Shown here: positions 1 through 8,027 of the stretch, in pieces | Numbering within the stretch: position 1 is the stretch's first letter | Layout of the letters: each line of letters opens with the position of its first letter | NCBI GenBank assembly: GCA_964596165.1 | Contig: CAZQTW010000001.1 | Coordinates: 147,851-211,850, forward strand | DNA from: CAYUQT01 sp964596165 | GTDB lineage: Bacteria > Planctomycetota > Phycisphaerae > UBA1845 > JAFGLZ01 | Direction: 5' to 3' | DNA length: 64,000 nt | Notes under the pieces: model-generated | The model's database searches: none | Seen by the model: only the letters and a program-made list of their open reading frames with translations | What the model was told of the DNA's origin: nothing | Position numbers and translations under genes: made by a program

Positions 1-64
1 GATCCTGAAGTACGACGGCATGCCGTTTACGGGAGAGGAAATCGCAGGGAGGGCCTCATCATGA
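1..64 (+). CDS. korA: 2-oxoacid:ferredoxin oxidoreductase alpha subunit, C-terminal end (partial)
   Basis: Only the last 20 codons lie in the window. Read from base 2 they end in ILKYDGMPFTGEEIAGR plus three residues, then TGA at 62-64. This matches the conserved end of KorA-type alpha subunits, whose ILKYDG-PF-EEI stretch is familiar. The stop overlaps the korB start as ATGA, so the two are translationally coupled. The rest of the gene lies off the left edge. The short match is strengthened greatly by the adjacent beta subunit. Confidence 0.8.
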   Translation, partial: ILKYDGMPFTGEEIAGRASS

Positions 65-918
65 CCGACCGTACCCCACTGACGGATATCGCTTGGTGTC
101 CCGGATGCGGGAACTACCCTCTGCTTAAGGCACTGGACCGGGCGATCGAGACGGCCGGGATCGACCGCCGGAACCTGGTCCTGGTCTCGGGCATCGGGCA
201 GGCGGCGAAACTGCCCCACTACACACGGGCAAACGTCTTCAACGGCCTTCACGGCAGGGCGTTGCCCGCGGCAACGGCGATCAAGATCGCCAACCACAAG
301 CTCGATGTCGTGATCACCAGCGGCGACGGCGACATGTACGGCGAGGGCGGCAATCATTTCCTCCATGCGCTGCGGCGGAACATCGGCGTCAAGGTCTTCG
401 TTCACAACAACCAGGTCTACGGACTGACGACCGGTCAGGCGTCGCCCACCGCCGATATCGGCTTCACGAGTAAGGTCCAGACGCACGGCGTGATTAACAA
501 ACCGATGAATCCGCTGGCCTTGGCCATCGTCGAAGACGTCTCGTTTGTCGCGCGCTCGTTTACGGGGTTGCCGGACCATCTCCACGAGGTGATGGTCGAA
601 GCCTTGCGCGACAAGAATGGCCTCTGCCTGGTGGACATTCTGCAGCCCTGCGTCACGTTCAACCGGACGAACACCTTCAAGTGGTACCGGGACAGGGTAC
701 GACCGATCGGCGACGGGCACGATCCGTTCGACCGGGAGAAAGCCCTGTCGCTCGCACTGCGATGGGGGGATGAGATACCAATCGGCGTCGTCTACCGAAG
801 CACCCGGGGAAGCTTCGAATCAAAGAGCCCCGTGCTTTCGCGCGGGACGCTGTGCGACCAGCTCGACGCCGCGGAGGCAACCGCGGGTGCCACCCCAGGG
901 AAAGGCAAGAAGGATTAG
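61..918 (+). CDS. korB: 2-oxoacid:ferredoxin oxidoreductase beta subunit
   Basis: The beta subunit carries thiamine diphosphate and helps oxidise a 2-oxoacid (2-oxoglutarate or pyruvate class) to the acyl-CoA with reduction of ferredoxin in the cytoplasm. It is 285 aa, normal for KorB. The N-terminal WCPGCGNY contains the Cys pair used for the iron-sulfur cluster, and GDGDMYGEGGNHF is the ThDP/Mg signature. HNNQVYGLTTGQASPT is the usual KorB motif. It overlaps korA by ATGA. The KorAB two-subunit layout favours 2-oxoglutarate, but substrate cannot be fixed from this alone. A short Lys-rich tail (GKGKKD) ends the protein. Confidence 0.93.
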   Translation: MTDRTPLTDIAWCPGCGNYPLLKALDRAIETAGIDRRNLVLVSGIGQAAKLPHYTRANVFNGLHGRALPAATAIKIANHKLDVVITSGDGDMYGEGGNHFLHALRRNIGVKVFVHNNQVYGLTTGQASPTADIGFTSKVQTHGVINKPMNPLALAIVEDVSFVARSFTGLPDHLHEVMVEALRDKNGLCLVDILQPCVTFNRTNTFKWYRDRVRPIGDGHDPFDREKALSLALRWGDEIPIGVVYRSTRGSFESKSPVLSRGTLCDQLDAAEATAGATPGKGKKD

Positions 919-1384
919 CCCCCTGCGGTTACGTACTCGGCCGGGTGGTGCACCATCGACGTATCCTTCGAACCGCAGTCACCGGCAGGCAACGGGCCAA
1001 TCTGAGACTGGACGAGATCCTTGCGCTTCGAGACGCCGGGGAGGGCCAACTCGTCGGGCGCGGCAGAAATCCCGAACGTCCGGGGCCGTGCTCCGTTCGG
1101 TACACGCTCTCCGCCGGAACGACCGTGGATGCGGACACGCCCTGCCCGCCATGCACGCGACAGCAGGCGTGAGGCGATGTTGGCCGAAGTGCGCCGACTC
1201 CAGGAGACCCTCCGCTTCTCAGTCAACCCGCCCGTACGGAAATCCGGCGTGAGCTTCGTGAAGCCGGCGGAGAGCTTCACCGATATATTGCTGGGTTCCT
1301 CCGGGCAAATCGCCGTCACCAACCAAAGCCGGCTCGTGGACCCACCTCCCGGAACATGCCCCGGAATGAACAGTTGACACCCGC
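919..1384. other. 466-bp intergenic gap with no supported gene
   Basis: This gap lies between korB (plus) and the convergent DUF4143 ATPase. Several overlapping frames stay open on both strands, but none has a plausible ribosome binding site, recognisable domain or normal composition. I see no tRNA or convincing terminator. It may be eroded coding sequence. Confidence 0.5.
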
Positions 1385-1396
1385 CTACCGGGTGTC
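1376..1396. repeat. 8-bp-stem hairpin enclosing a stop codon
   Basis: GACACCCG (1376-1383) and CGGGTGTC (1389-1396) are perfect complements separated by 5 nt. The TAG stop of the minus-strand ATPase (1385-1387) sits in the loop. No T-tract follows on either strand, so it is not a classic intrinsic terminator. It may protect the 3' end of convergent transcripts. Confidence 0.5.
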
Positions 1397-2620
1397 CCAA
1401 GGCATGGCGTAATCATTATGCGCAAGCCTGATGAACCGCTCGGTGGGGGCTATGACTAGGCCCGGAGCAACCCGTAGCTTGGGGTAGGAATCCCGGAATG
1501 CCGCGAACCCACGCGCGTCGTTGCGTGAAGGGTGGGAGTTCAGCTTCACCTCGATGGGGTAGAACACGCCATCCCGCTCAAGCAAGAGGTCCACTTCACC
1601 TCCGCTGTGGCTGCGCCAGTGGTGAAAAGCCGGTGGTGTAGCCAACGTGCCGGCCAACTTACGGACTTCCGCGACAACGGCCGATTCGAAGAGCGCACCG
1701 GCCAGGGGATGCCCTGCGAGGGTTTGCGGCGTCGAGATCATCTGCAGACTGCAGGCCAATCCGGAATCGGCGAAGTACCCCTTGGGTTTGCCACTGATCC
1801 GCTTGACCGTGTTGCCGTGATATGCTCCCACCTCGAACCATTGGAACGTCGCCCGCAGCATTGCCAACCAGCGATGGGCCGTCTGCGGTGTGACTCCAAG
1901 CTCACGTCCGAGCTGTGAGTGATTCGTCTCCCGTGCCGTTGACGCCACCGCAAGCCGAACGAACCGTCCGAATAGCTGCCAGTCGCCAACGTCCGCGATC
2001 AATCGAGCGTCACGCTCGATGTATGTCCGCAAATAGGCTCGATAGAACTCTCCGATCCACTCGGCCTCGAGCGAATCGGCTTCCGGCAGGAACCCACGCC
2101 AGAGTTGCTCAAGAACAGGCCGCATCGAAGCAAGCCGCTTCGGCGGTGAGCTCACAAACTCCGCCGGGGCGTCCAGGTAGCGTTTCAGCCAGTGCTCGTC
2201 GCTGGCGTCCTCGGCAATTTCCGCGAGACAGAAGCCCTCCAGGTCGAGGAACATCGCTCGTCCGGCCAGCGACTCGCTTGCCGACTTGAGGACGCTCCAC
2301 TGCTGTGAGCCCGTGAGAACGTATTGCCCTGGTTTCCGATGACGATCCACTCGCCGCTTGATGGCCGCGACCAACTCCGGAGCGTACTGGATCTCATCCA
2401 GGATGATCGGTGGAGGATGGTTGTCCAAGAACAGGTCCGGGTCTTGCCGAGCATTGCCCACATCAACGGCCGGATCAAACACAATCGCATTCCACTTCGG
2501 GAACACATGCTGCAGAAGCGTGCTCTTGCCGACCTGCCGGGCGCCACAGACGACAACCACCGGAAATCGTTTCGCTAGACGATTAAGCTTGTCAGTCAAG
2601 ATGCGTGGCTTATACATCAC
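1385..2620 (-). CDS. ATP-binding protein with C-terminal DUF4143 domain
   Basis: The protein is a 411-aa P-loop ATPase of the AAA_14/DUF4143 group. Walker A GARQVGKS lies near residues 26-33 and a Walker B-type IILDEIQ near 72-78, followed by LTGSQQW, the sensor-like strand. The C-terminal part holds EVDLLLERDGVFYPIEVK, which resembles a PD-(D/E)XK nuclease core. The family is widespread and patchily distributed, and its role is unsettled (suggested links to mobile or toxin-like functions). The first codons are GTG then ATG, and a strong promoter lies right against them. There are no co-oriented neighbours, so it is probably a single-gene unit acquired horizontally. Confidence 0.9.
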   Translation of the reverse strand: MMYKPRILTDKLNRLAKRFPVVVVCGARQVGKSTLLQHVFPKWNAIVFDPAVDVGNARQDPDLFLDNHPPPIILDEIQYAPELVAAIKRRVDRHRKPGQYVLTGSQQWSVLKSASESLAGRAMFLDLEGFCLAEIAEDASDEHWLKRYLDAPAEFVSSPPKRLASMRPVLEQLWRGFLPEADSLEAEWIGEFYRAYLRTYIERDARLIADVGDWQLFGRFVRLAVASTARETNHSQLGRELGVTPQTAHRWLAMLRATFQWFEVGAYHGNTVKRISGKPKGYFADSGLACSLQMISTPQTLAGHPLAGALFESAVVAEVRKLAGTLATPPAFHHWRSHSGGEVDLLLERDGVFYPIEVKLNSHPSRNDARGFAAFRDSYPKLRVAPGLVIAPTERFIRLAHNDYAMPWDTR

Positions 2621-2626
2621 ACCTGA

Positions 2627-2655
2627 AATATAGTGATCGCATCATCAGAAATCAA
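2627..2655 (-). promoter_or_regulatory. Sigma70-type promoter, probably giving a leaderless ATPase mRNA
   Basis: Reading the minus strand, TTGATT (2655-2650) and TATATT (2632-2627) are separated by exactly 17 nt. The expected start site, about 7 nt further on, falls at 2620, the GTG/ATG start of the DUF4143 ATPase. There is no room for a Shine-Dalgarno, so initiation would be leaderless. The surrounding DNA is much AT-richer than its neighbours. Confidence 0.6.
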
Positions 2656-2815
2656 CCGAAATCCATATCTTATTGATAAAGCACTGGTTAGAGTCATACT
2701 GTGAACGATCTGGCCCCGCGCTATGTCCGAGAACCACCGAAGCCCCACCGTTGCAGGTGTTGCAGGCTGTTGCCGAGTTTCAATCAGGAATCCGTCTTTG
2801 GGAATCCAGCCCCCC

Positions 2816-4150
2816 TCACACCTGCTCGGGCACGACGAACGGTTTGCGGTATTCGCGCGTCAGCAGTGCGTTCGCCTCCGCGTCGTTCGGGAACGTCTCG
2901 GTTTTTGGATCGAACTTCAACGACCGGCCGAGCCGGTATGAGATGTTCGCCAAGTGGCACAGCGCCGCGCCGGTGTGGCCATACTCAATCGGGGCCAACA
3001 GGTCCGACGTCCTGCGGCTCCGCACCACGTCGTGGAAGTTCTGCACCAGTTGCTGGTGAGCACCGCTCTTGTTCCCCCCTTTCGGACCGGGCTTGCGGTC
3101 GATCGTCGTTGTGTAGGTCCCGTCGCCGGCCAGGTTCATGTAGCCCTTGTCGCCGAGGAAAACGACGCCCTCCCCGGCGCCGGTCTCGCACATCGACTCG
3201 ATGTTCCTGAAGTCCATCGTCACCAGCGTGCCATCCTCGTACTCGTAGTTGGCCACCTGGACATTGGGCGTCTGCCCCTGGTCGTCCCAGACGTATCGTC
3301 CGCCCTGGCTATAAACCTTCGTCGGCAGTTCGGCCTGCTTTCCCAATCCTTCGATCACGATGTCCGCCATGTGCGGCCCGTTGTTGCCGATCTCGCCGTT
3401 GCCGTAGTCCCAATTCCAGTGCCATTCATAGTGAAACCGGTTCGGATTGAACGGACGGACCGGTGCCGGACCCAGCCACAAATCGTAATGAACACCGGGT
3501 GGGACGGGGCAATCGTCTTTTCTGCCGATCGACTTCCGCGGATTAAAAAAGTTCACCCTGGCCATGTGGAGCTTGCCGATGACGCCCTCTTTCAGCAGCC
3601 GCATCGCTTCCTGCCGCCCCAATTTGGCCCGCATCTGTGTGCCGACCTCAACCACGCGGTTGTACTTGCGGGCCGCCTCGATCATCTTCCGCCCTTCGCG
3701 GACGCTGTAGGAGGCAGGCTTCTCGACGTAGACGTCCTTGCCGGCTTGGCAGGCCCAGATCGTCGCCAGCGCGTGCCAGTGGTTCGGCATGGCGATGGAC
3801 ACGCAATCCACGTCCTTGTCGTCGAGTACGCGGCGGATGTCGATCTCGGTCTTGGCAGGCTTCGCGCCGGCGAGCTTGACCCGATCGGCGAAGAGCCCCT
3901 CGTCGACGTCACAGATCGTGACGACGCGAACGCCCTTGACGGCCGCGTGCCAACCGATATGGACCCGCCCCTGCCCCCGGATGCCGATGACGGCCACGTG
4001 GATCTCCTCATTGGCTTTGTAGCCTCGTCCGGCGTCGCCCGCGGGCGGAGCCGCACCCTCCTCGCCCCCCGTTTGCCTTCCCATCATGGCCAGCGTGGAC
4101 ATCGCGGCCGATGTCCTGAGAAATCCACGACGATTGATCTGTGTTGCCAT
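2816..4150 (-). CDS. Gfo/Idh/MocA family oxidoreductase, Tat-exported
   Basis: This is a 444-aa NAD(P)-dependent sugar or inositol-type dehydrogenase of the Gfo/Idh/MocA family. The N-terminus INRRGFLRTSAAMS is a twin-arginine signal, so it should fold with cofactor and be exported. A Rossmann segment follows (VAVIGIRGQGRVH near residue 53). The family motif EKPASYSVREGRKM carries the catalytic Lys of the EKP signature. GNNGPHMADIVI and similar stretches belong to the C-terminal sheet domain. Planctomycetes carry many such paralogues and their substrates are mostly unknown. The next gene downstream is convergent in no sense; another family member lies just upstream, also on the minus strand. 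Confidence 0.92.
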   Translation of the reverse strand: MATQINRRGFLRTSAAMSTLAMMGRQTGGEEGAAPPAGDAGRGYKANEEIHVAVIGIRGQGRVHIGWHAAVKGVRVVTICDVDEGLFADRVKLAGAKPAKTEIDIRRVLDDKDVDCVSIAMPNHWHALATIWACQAGKDVYVEKPASYSVREGRKMIEAARKYNRVVEVGTQMRAKLGRQEAMRLLKEGVIGKLHMARVNFFNPRKSIGRKDDCPVPPGVHYDLWLGPAPVRPFNPNRFHYEWHWNWDYGNGEIGNNGPHMADIVIEGLGKQAELPTKVYSQGGRYVWDDQGQTPNVQVANYEYEDGTLVTMDFRNIESMCETGAGEGVVFLGDKGYMNLAGDGTYTTTIDRKPGPKGGNKSGAHQQLVQNFHDVVRSRRTSDLLAPIEYGHTGAALCHLANISYRLGRSLKFDPKTETFPNDAEANALLTREYRKPFVVPEQV

Positions 4151-4274
4151 TGTCGAGTCTCCCGTCGCATGAGGTTAGTTCTCGATACGGCTTGCATTGG
4201 AACGTAAATGTGTCATCCCCGCAATCGGAGCAGCCAGGCCAGGGGATTCGCGGACCTCTCAGGTTCGCCGCGCA

Positions 4275-5639
4275 CTATTCCTCCAGGCAATCGGCGTCCT
4301 CTTCCGCGCGACGGCGAAATGCGGCCATGTCGACGACCGAATTCGAACGCCGTGCCTCCTCGGCGGCGAACCCGAGCAGGTGGCTCTCCAGGACGTTCTC
4401 CACTCGCGTTAGCACGGTGTCTCGGGCTGGATTTCGAACGGCCTCGACGAATCGCTCCAACAGCACCTCGTCGCCCCCGCCGTGGTAGATGCCGTGATAG
4501 GGGATGCGTTTCTTCTCCACGCGCGCCGGCATGTATGTTCGCAGCTCAAAGCGTCCCGAGAAATCGTCGGAGCGGATTTCGCCCTTGGTGCCGTGCAGAT
4601 TGCAGGTGCGTTCCCAAATCAGACTAAAACCGGACAGCGAAAACGATGCCGTCACCCCGCCGTCGTATTCGATATTCACAACCTGGTGGTCGATCGTGTC
4701 GTTGCCCGCTCGGAAGACGCACCGCCCATGATCGGTCTCCCGAAGGAGCTTCATGACCGCCTTCTCACTGATGTCATGGGAAATCGTGGACGCCAATGTG
4801 CGAAATCGCGGCTCGCGGATGTAGTCCCAGCAGACTTGCGCGGACATGCCCTTCAGCAGAGACAACGGAATAGCGGGCCGCCCCGGCTTGACGTACTGTC
4901 TCACGGCGTCGAACACGCAGGTCGACTGCGCCGGGCAGCCGTCCGTACAGCGTTCGGGCGCACCGGCCGGCGCATGGTGCGGGTTGAAGAACGAGAGCCG
5001 GCCAAACGACGACACGCTCGTCGCTCGCGACCCCGCAAACCAGTTGATCAGGTCTGTGTCATGAATCGCCTTCGACAGCATGAAGGAATGTGCCGTCGGC
5101 GACTTGCTGTGCATGCCGCGGACATAACTCATCGCGAAATGCCAGTAGCCGATGTTCTCCGCGCAGTCGATGTTGATCAGTTCCCCGATCGCACCGTCGG
5201 CGAGCGATCGGGCGATCCGCTGGTATATGTCGTTGTACCTACACTGGAGCGACACCATCAGGAGCCGGTCGGACCTACGCGCGGCTCGCACCAGACGGAC
5301 GCACTCCGCCGGCGAGTGCGCGATCGGCTTTTCGAGCAGCACATGATAACCCGCCGCCAGCGCGGCCAGCGTGCTGGCGTAATGCAGGCGACAGGGCAGC
5401 GCACAGATCACCGCCTCCGCCATCTGGGGCCTGCTCAGCATCGCCTGCCAATCGTCGAAGACGTTCTGACGTGGGATATCAACCGCACGCGCGAAGGCCT
5501 CGCGTCTGGCCGCATCCGACTCGGCCACGGCCACAAAACGCGCCTTGTCCGGGTATTTCCTGAGGATACTGCCCAGGTTGAGCTCTCCCCGGGCGCCCGC
5601 CCCCAACAAGGCGATCTCAACCGGCTTCGAACCCGCCAT
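4275..5639 (-). CDS. Gfo/Idh/MocA family oxidoreductase, cytoplasmic
   Basis: The start is set at the ATG at 5639, giving 454 aa, because MAGSKPVEIALLGAGARGE begins directly with the Rossmann strand. The frame stays open 39 codons further upstream, but that extension is Cys/Gly-rich and unlike the family. LLEKPIAHSPAECVRLV holds the EKP motif with the catalytic Lys. CTDGCPAQSTCVFDAV, a Cys-rich stretch in the C-terminal domain, is typical of a subgroup of these enzymes and may bind metal. Unlike the neighbouring paralogue it has no Tat leader and so should be cytoplasmic. The substrate is unknown; sugars or cyclitols are likely. Gap to the next gene is 124 bp. Confidence 0.88.
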   Translation of the reverse strand: MAGSKPVEIALLGAGARGELNLGSILRKYPDKARFVAVAESDAARREAFARAVDIPRQNVFDDWQAMLSRPQMAEAVICALPCRLHYASTLAALAAGYHVLLEKPIAHSPAECVRLVRAARRSDRLLMVSLQCRYNDIYQRIARSLADGAIGELINIDCAENIGYWHFAMSYVRGMHSKSPTAHSFMLSKAIHDTDLINWFAGSRATSVSSFGRLSFFNPHHAPAGAPERCTDGCPAQSTCVFDAVRQYVKPGRPAIPLSLLKGMSAQVCWDYIREPRFRTLASTISHDISEKAVMKLLRETDHGRCVFRAGNDTIDHQVVNIEYDGGVTASFSLSGFSLIWERTCNLHGTKGEIRSDDFSGRFELRTYMPARVEKKRIPYHGIYHGGGDEVLLERFVEAVRNPARDTVLTRVENVLESHLLGFAAEEARRSNSVVDMAAFRRRAEEDADCLEE

Positions 5640-5795
5640 ATGCGGACTCCCACATCGCAAGCCCCCCCCAGTTGTTCCTCGATATGTACACGGGACTGAC
5701 TGCGAAATTCTGCGGGTCAGTATAAAACCCCGGTTGGCGGAAGTCGATTCGAGCACGCTGCTCGTGGCAGGCAGAAACGGCTAGACGGGATTACG

Positions 5796-6914
5796 ATGTT
5801 CGGCCAACCCGGTATGATAAGCCTCATGACAAGCACGACACATGGGTTGAGGAGAACGCTCGGGGCACTCCTTTCTATTCCGCTGGTCCTGTTGACCTCC
5901 TGCTCGATCCCTCCGAAGGCAGTCAAAGAGGTCAAGTCGCCTCGCACCGGGCGAGCGTTGAATGACCGGGTGGCCGTCGTCTATTCGCGCCATTACCAGG
6001 TCAACCTCCTTGGCTTCGAGCGGCTGCATCCTTTCGACATCAACAAGTACGTGCGGATCTACATGCAGTTGATCGATGATGGCCTGCTCGTCCCCACCGA
6101 CGTCTTCGTCCCGACACCAATCACTCGGACCGACATCTTGCGCGTTCACACGCAAGCCTTCCTGAACAGCCTCAATGATCCCGGCAAGGTGGCCCGTTAC
6201 TTGGAGGCGCCGCCTCTGGGAATCGTCGCGCCGAAGCTGCTTGACCTCGGGATGATTGAACCGTTTCGGTATGCAACCGGAGGCACGCTCCTCGCCGCTC
6301 GCCTGGCGCTTCAATACGGAATCGGCATCAACCTCGGCGGCGGATTCCATCACGCCAAACCCAATGCCGGCGAAGGGTTCTGCATCTATGCCGACATGCC
6401 TATTGCCATTTGAACGCTCCAGGCCGAGGGGTTGATCCGAAGGGCGCTCGTCGTCGATCTGGATGTCCACCAGGGCAACGGGACGGCCACCTGCTTTGAG
6501 AACGCCCCCACGGTATTCACGTTCAACATGCACCAGGGCAACATCTATCCCATCCCAAAGGCCAAGTGCAACCTCGATGTCGAACTGAAGCCCGGCACCG
6601 GTGATGCGATCTACCTGGGTATCCTCGGCAAGCATCTGCCGGAGGTGTTCGACCATGCCCGCCCGGACATCGTTTTCCTCCAGGCCGGCTGTGACACACT
6701 AGCGGAGGATCAGTTGGCATCTCTCGAGATGACAGAGGAAGGCATCGTCAAGCGGGACGCGATGGTCGTCGATCTGTGCGTGCGGCGCCGCGTACCTGTC
6801 GTGATGGTGCTCGGCGGCGGCTACAGCTCGAACACCTGGCACGCGCAATACGCCAGCATCCGGCATATCATGGAGACGTACGATACGCCGTCGACGACAA
6901 CCCCATCGCCCTGA
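5796..6914 (+). pseudogene. Histone-deacetylase-like lipoprotein gene interrupted by one in-frame TGA
   Basis: Two halves in the same reading frame (5796-6413 and 6432-6914) together make one class II-type deacetylase. The only break is TGA at 6411-6413, where the family usually has Arg (context DMPIAI-stop-TLQAEGLIRR), so a single C-to-T change in a CGA codon explains it. Catalytic features flank the stop and are intact: GGGFHHA, DLDVHQGNG with the zinc Asp/His, GCDTLAEDQ and the Tyr loop GGGYSSN. The N-terminus has a signal peptide with lipobox LTSC, so the protein would be anchored outside. Options are a young pseudogene, readthrough, or a sequencing error. Other genes here use TGA as stop. 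Confidence 0.82.
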
Positions 6915-7040
6915 CGACCAGGAACCCCCCGCAGCGCGTGGCGGCATTTGCACTACGCCGAAGGATCTACTCCTGGTCTGCAATTCAATGTGGGAGACTC
7001 TTCGTATCGGGATTAGATGAGCAGGCGAGGACCTCTTTCG

Positions 7041-7502
7041 TCACACATGCAGATTCGGATCGTCCACTACCAAGCCTTCCACCGCGGCGGCTTCATTCAG
7101 TGCCTTGTCTGCAGAGATGAGAGTCGACCGATCGCGAAGAGACCGGCACTCGGTGTCGACTTGAACTGCGGCCGCCAACTGCAGGGAGTCATAGGCTCTC
7201 AGAGAGTGTCTTTCAGCCAGATCCGCAGCACGACTCAGCAGAGCGCTGGAGACATCCAGGTGTGTAAAGAGGGCCCAAAACTCCTTGCGGATCAGACGGC
7301 ATGTCTGGGGCAGGTCGCGAACCGGCACACCTCCAATTAGACCTCTGCGAACTATGGCAGAGACTACCTCGACCAACGACACGTTGAGCACGTGAAGTGC
7401 ATGGCCATTGTGAGGGTCAGCGATATCCGCAATCCAAGTACTACCGACTTCCTCTACATACAGTTTGACGATGGCGCTGCTGTCAAGGAAGTAGATTCCC
7501 AT
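7041..7502 (-). CDS. PIN-domain (VapC-like) toxin ribonuclease
   Basis: The protein is 153 aa with the PIN-domain acidic set: FLDSSAIVKLY at the N-terminus, a Glu in NVSLVEVVSAI, AYDSLQLAAA and LISADKALNEAA near the C-terminus. These residues bind Mg/Mn in a ribonuclease that cuts specific RNAs. The ATG directly abuts the stop of the small gene upstream (TGAATG), the standard arrangement of a type II antitoxin-toxin pair. The target RNA cannot be told. It is likely neutralised by the neighbour in a complex that also represses transcription. Confidence 0.88.
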   Translation of the reverse strand: MGIYFLDSSAIVKLYVEEVGSTWIADIADPHNGHALHVLNVSLVEVVSAIVRRGLIGGVPVRDLPQTCRLIRKEFWALFTHLDVSSALLSRAADLAERHSLRAYDSLQLAAAVQVDTECRSLRDRSTLISADKALNEAAAVEGLVVDDPNLHV

Positions 7503-7769
7503 TCAGCGCCGCTCCTCGATGAGCGTTTCGGAAACCGGCTTGCCCTGGATCTTCAGCAGCTCTCTCGACCGGAATTCGGCTGAACTGATGTTTCGAGACG
7601 GGATAGACGTGATGAGGCCCTTCTTGAGCAACAATCGCTCCAGATCGTCTGGTTCCCTGACTACAGGCTTCTGGGAACCCTGCGCTAACAGTCTGGCCAG
7701 TTCCTGCTGTTCTTCGACAGTCAAGGCCTTGGCCTCGTCCAGTATCTTGCTCAAATTGGGGCTTGCCAT
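7503..7769 (-). CDS. Putative VapB-like antitoxin
   Basis: A hydrophilic, charged 88-aa protein encoded immediately before the PIN-domain gene, with a good ribosome site (AAGGAAG) ahead of ATG 7769. The N-terminal half, NLSKILDEAKALTVEEQQEL, is a predicted helical region. I do not recognise an AbrB or ribbon-helix-helix signature, so the DNA-binding fold is uncertain and the antitoxin assignment rests mainly on size, position and abutting stop/start. The Arg/Glu-rich C-terminus (SETLIEERR) could be the toxin-wrapping part. Confidence 0.7.
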   Translation of the reverse strand: MASPNLSKILDEAKALTVEEQQELARLLAQGSQKPVVREPDDLERLLLKKGLITSIPSRNISSAEFRSRELLKIQGKPVSETLIEERR

Positions 7770-7796
7770 AGCCTAGGCTTCCTTGAAACAACTGAT

Positions 7797-7805
7797 ATTG
7801 TATCA
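7797..7805 (-). promoter_or_regulatory. Extended -10 promoter element for the toxin-antitoxin pair
   Basis: On the minus strand TGATACAAT matches the TGn-extended -10 hexamer. It lies 28 bp upstream of the antitoxin ATG, leaving a short leader with an AAGGAAG ribosome site. No good -35 is evident, consistent with an extended -10 promoter. Confidence 0.45.
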
Positions 7806-7835
7806 CGGAATGTATTGGGATTCATCTGCCATCTA

Positions 7836-7851
7836 GATGGGACGTCCCATC
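7836..7851. promoter_or_regulatory. Perfect 16-bp palindrome upstream of the toxin-antitoxin pair
   Basis: GATGGGACGTCCCATC is a perfect inverted repeat, overlapping a second small palindrome (ATCTAGAT, 7831-7838). It lies about 30 bp upstream of the putative -10 of the VapBC-like operon. Such sites are commonly bound by the antitoxin or toxin-antitoxin complex, but position upstream of the promoter could also suit an activator or the divergent nitrilase gene. Confidence 0.45.
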
Positions 7852-8027
7852 ACTCCGGAGCGTGGGTCAGATGCGCACTGGCGGATCAAACCCGTCACCA
7901 CCTCTGGTTTTTTCATGGATGAGAGCGAGGTGTCTCGGAGTAGTATTTAGTGTTCGTGCCCCCTTCTGACGGGCATCGCCATAGTCGCAGGTCAGCAAGG
8001 ACCTTGTGATTCAGCGGGAGTCGGGCT

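Noticed and set aside
2954..4207. A 417-codon plus-strand frame opposite the Gfo/Idh/MocA gene at 2816
   Set aside because: Its composition (Arg, His, Pro and Val-rich) and complete overlap with a clear family member mark it as antisense noise.
4482..5699. A 405-codon plus-strand frame opposite the second Gfo/Idh/MocA gene
   Set aside because: Same reason: antisense to a gene with intact family motifs, no start context.
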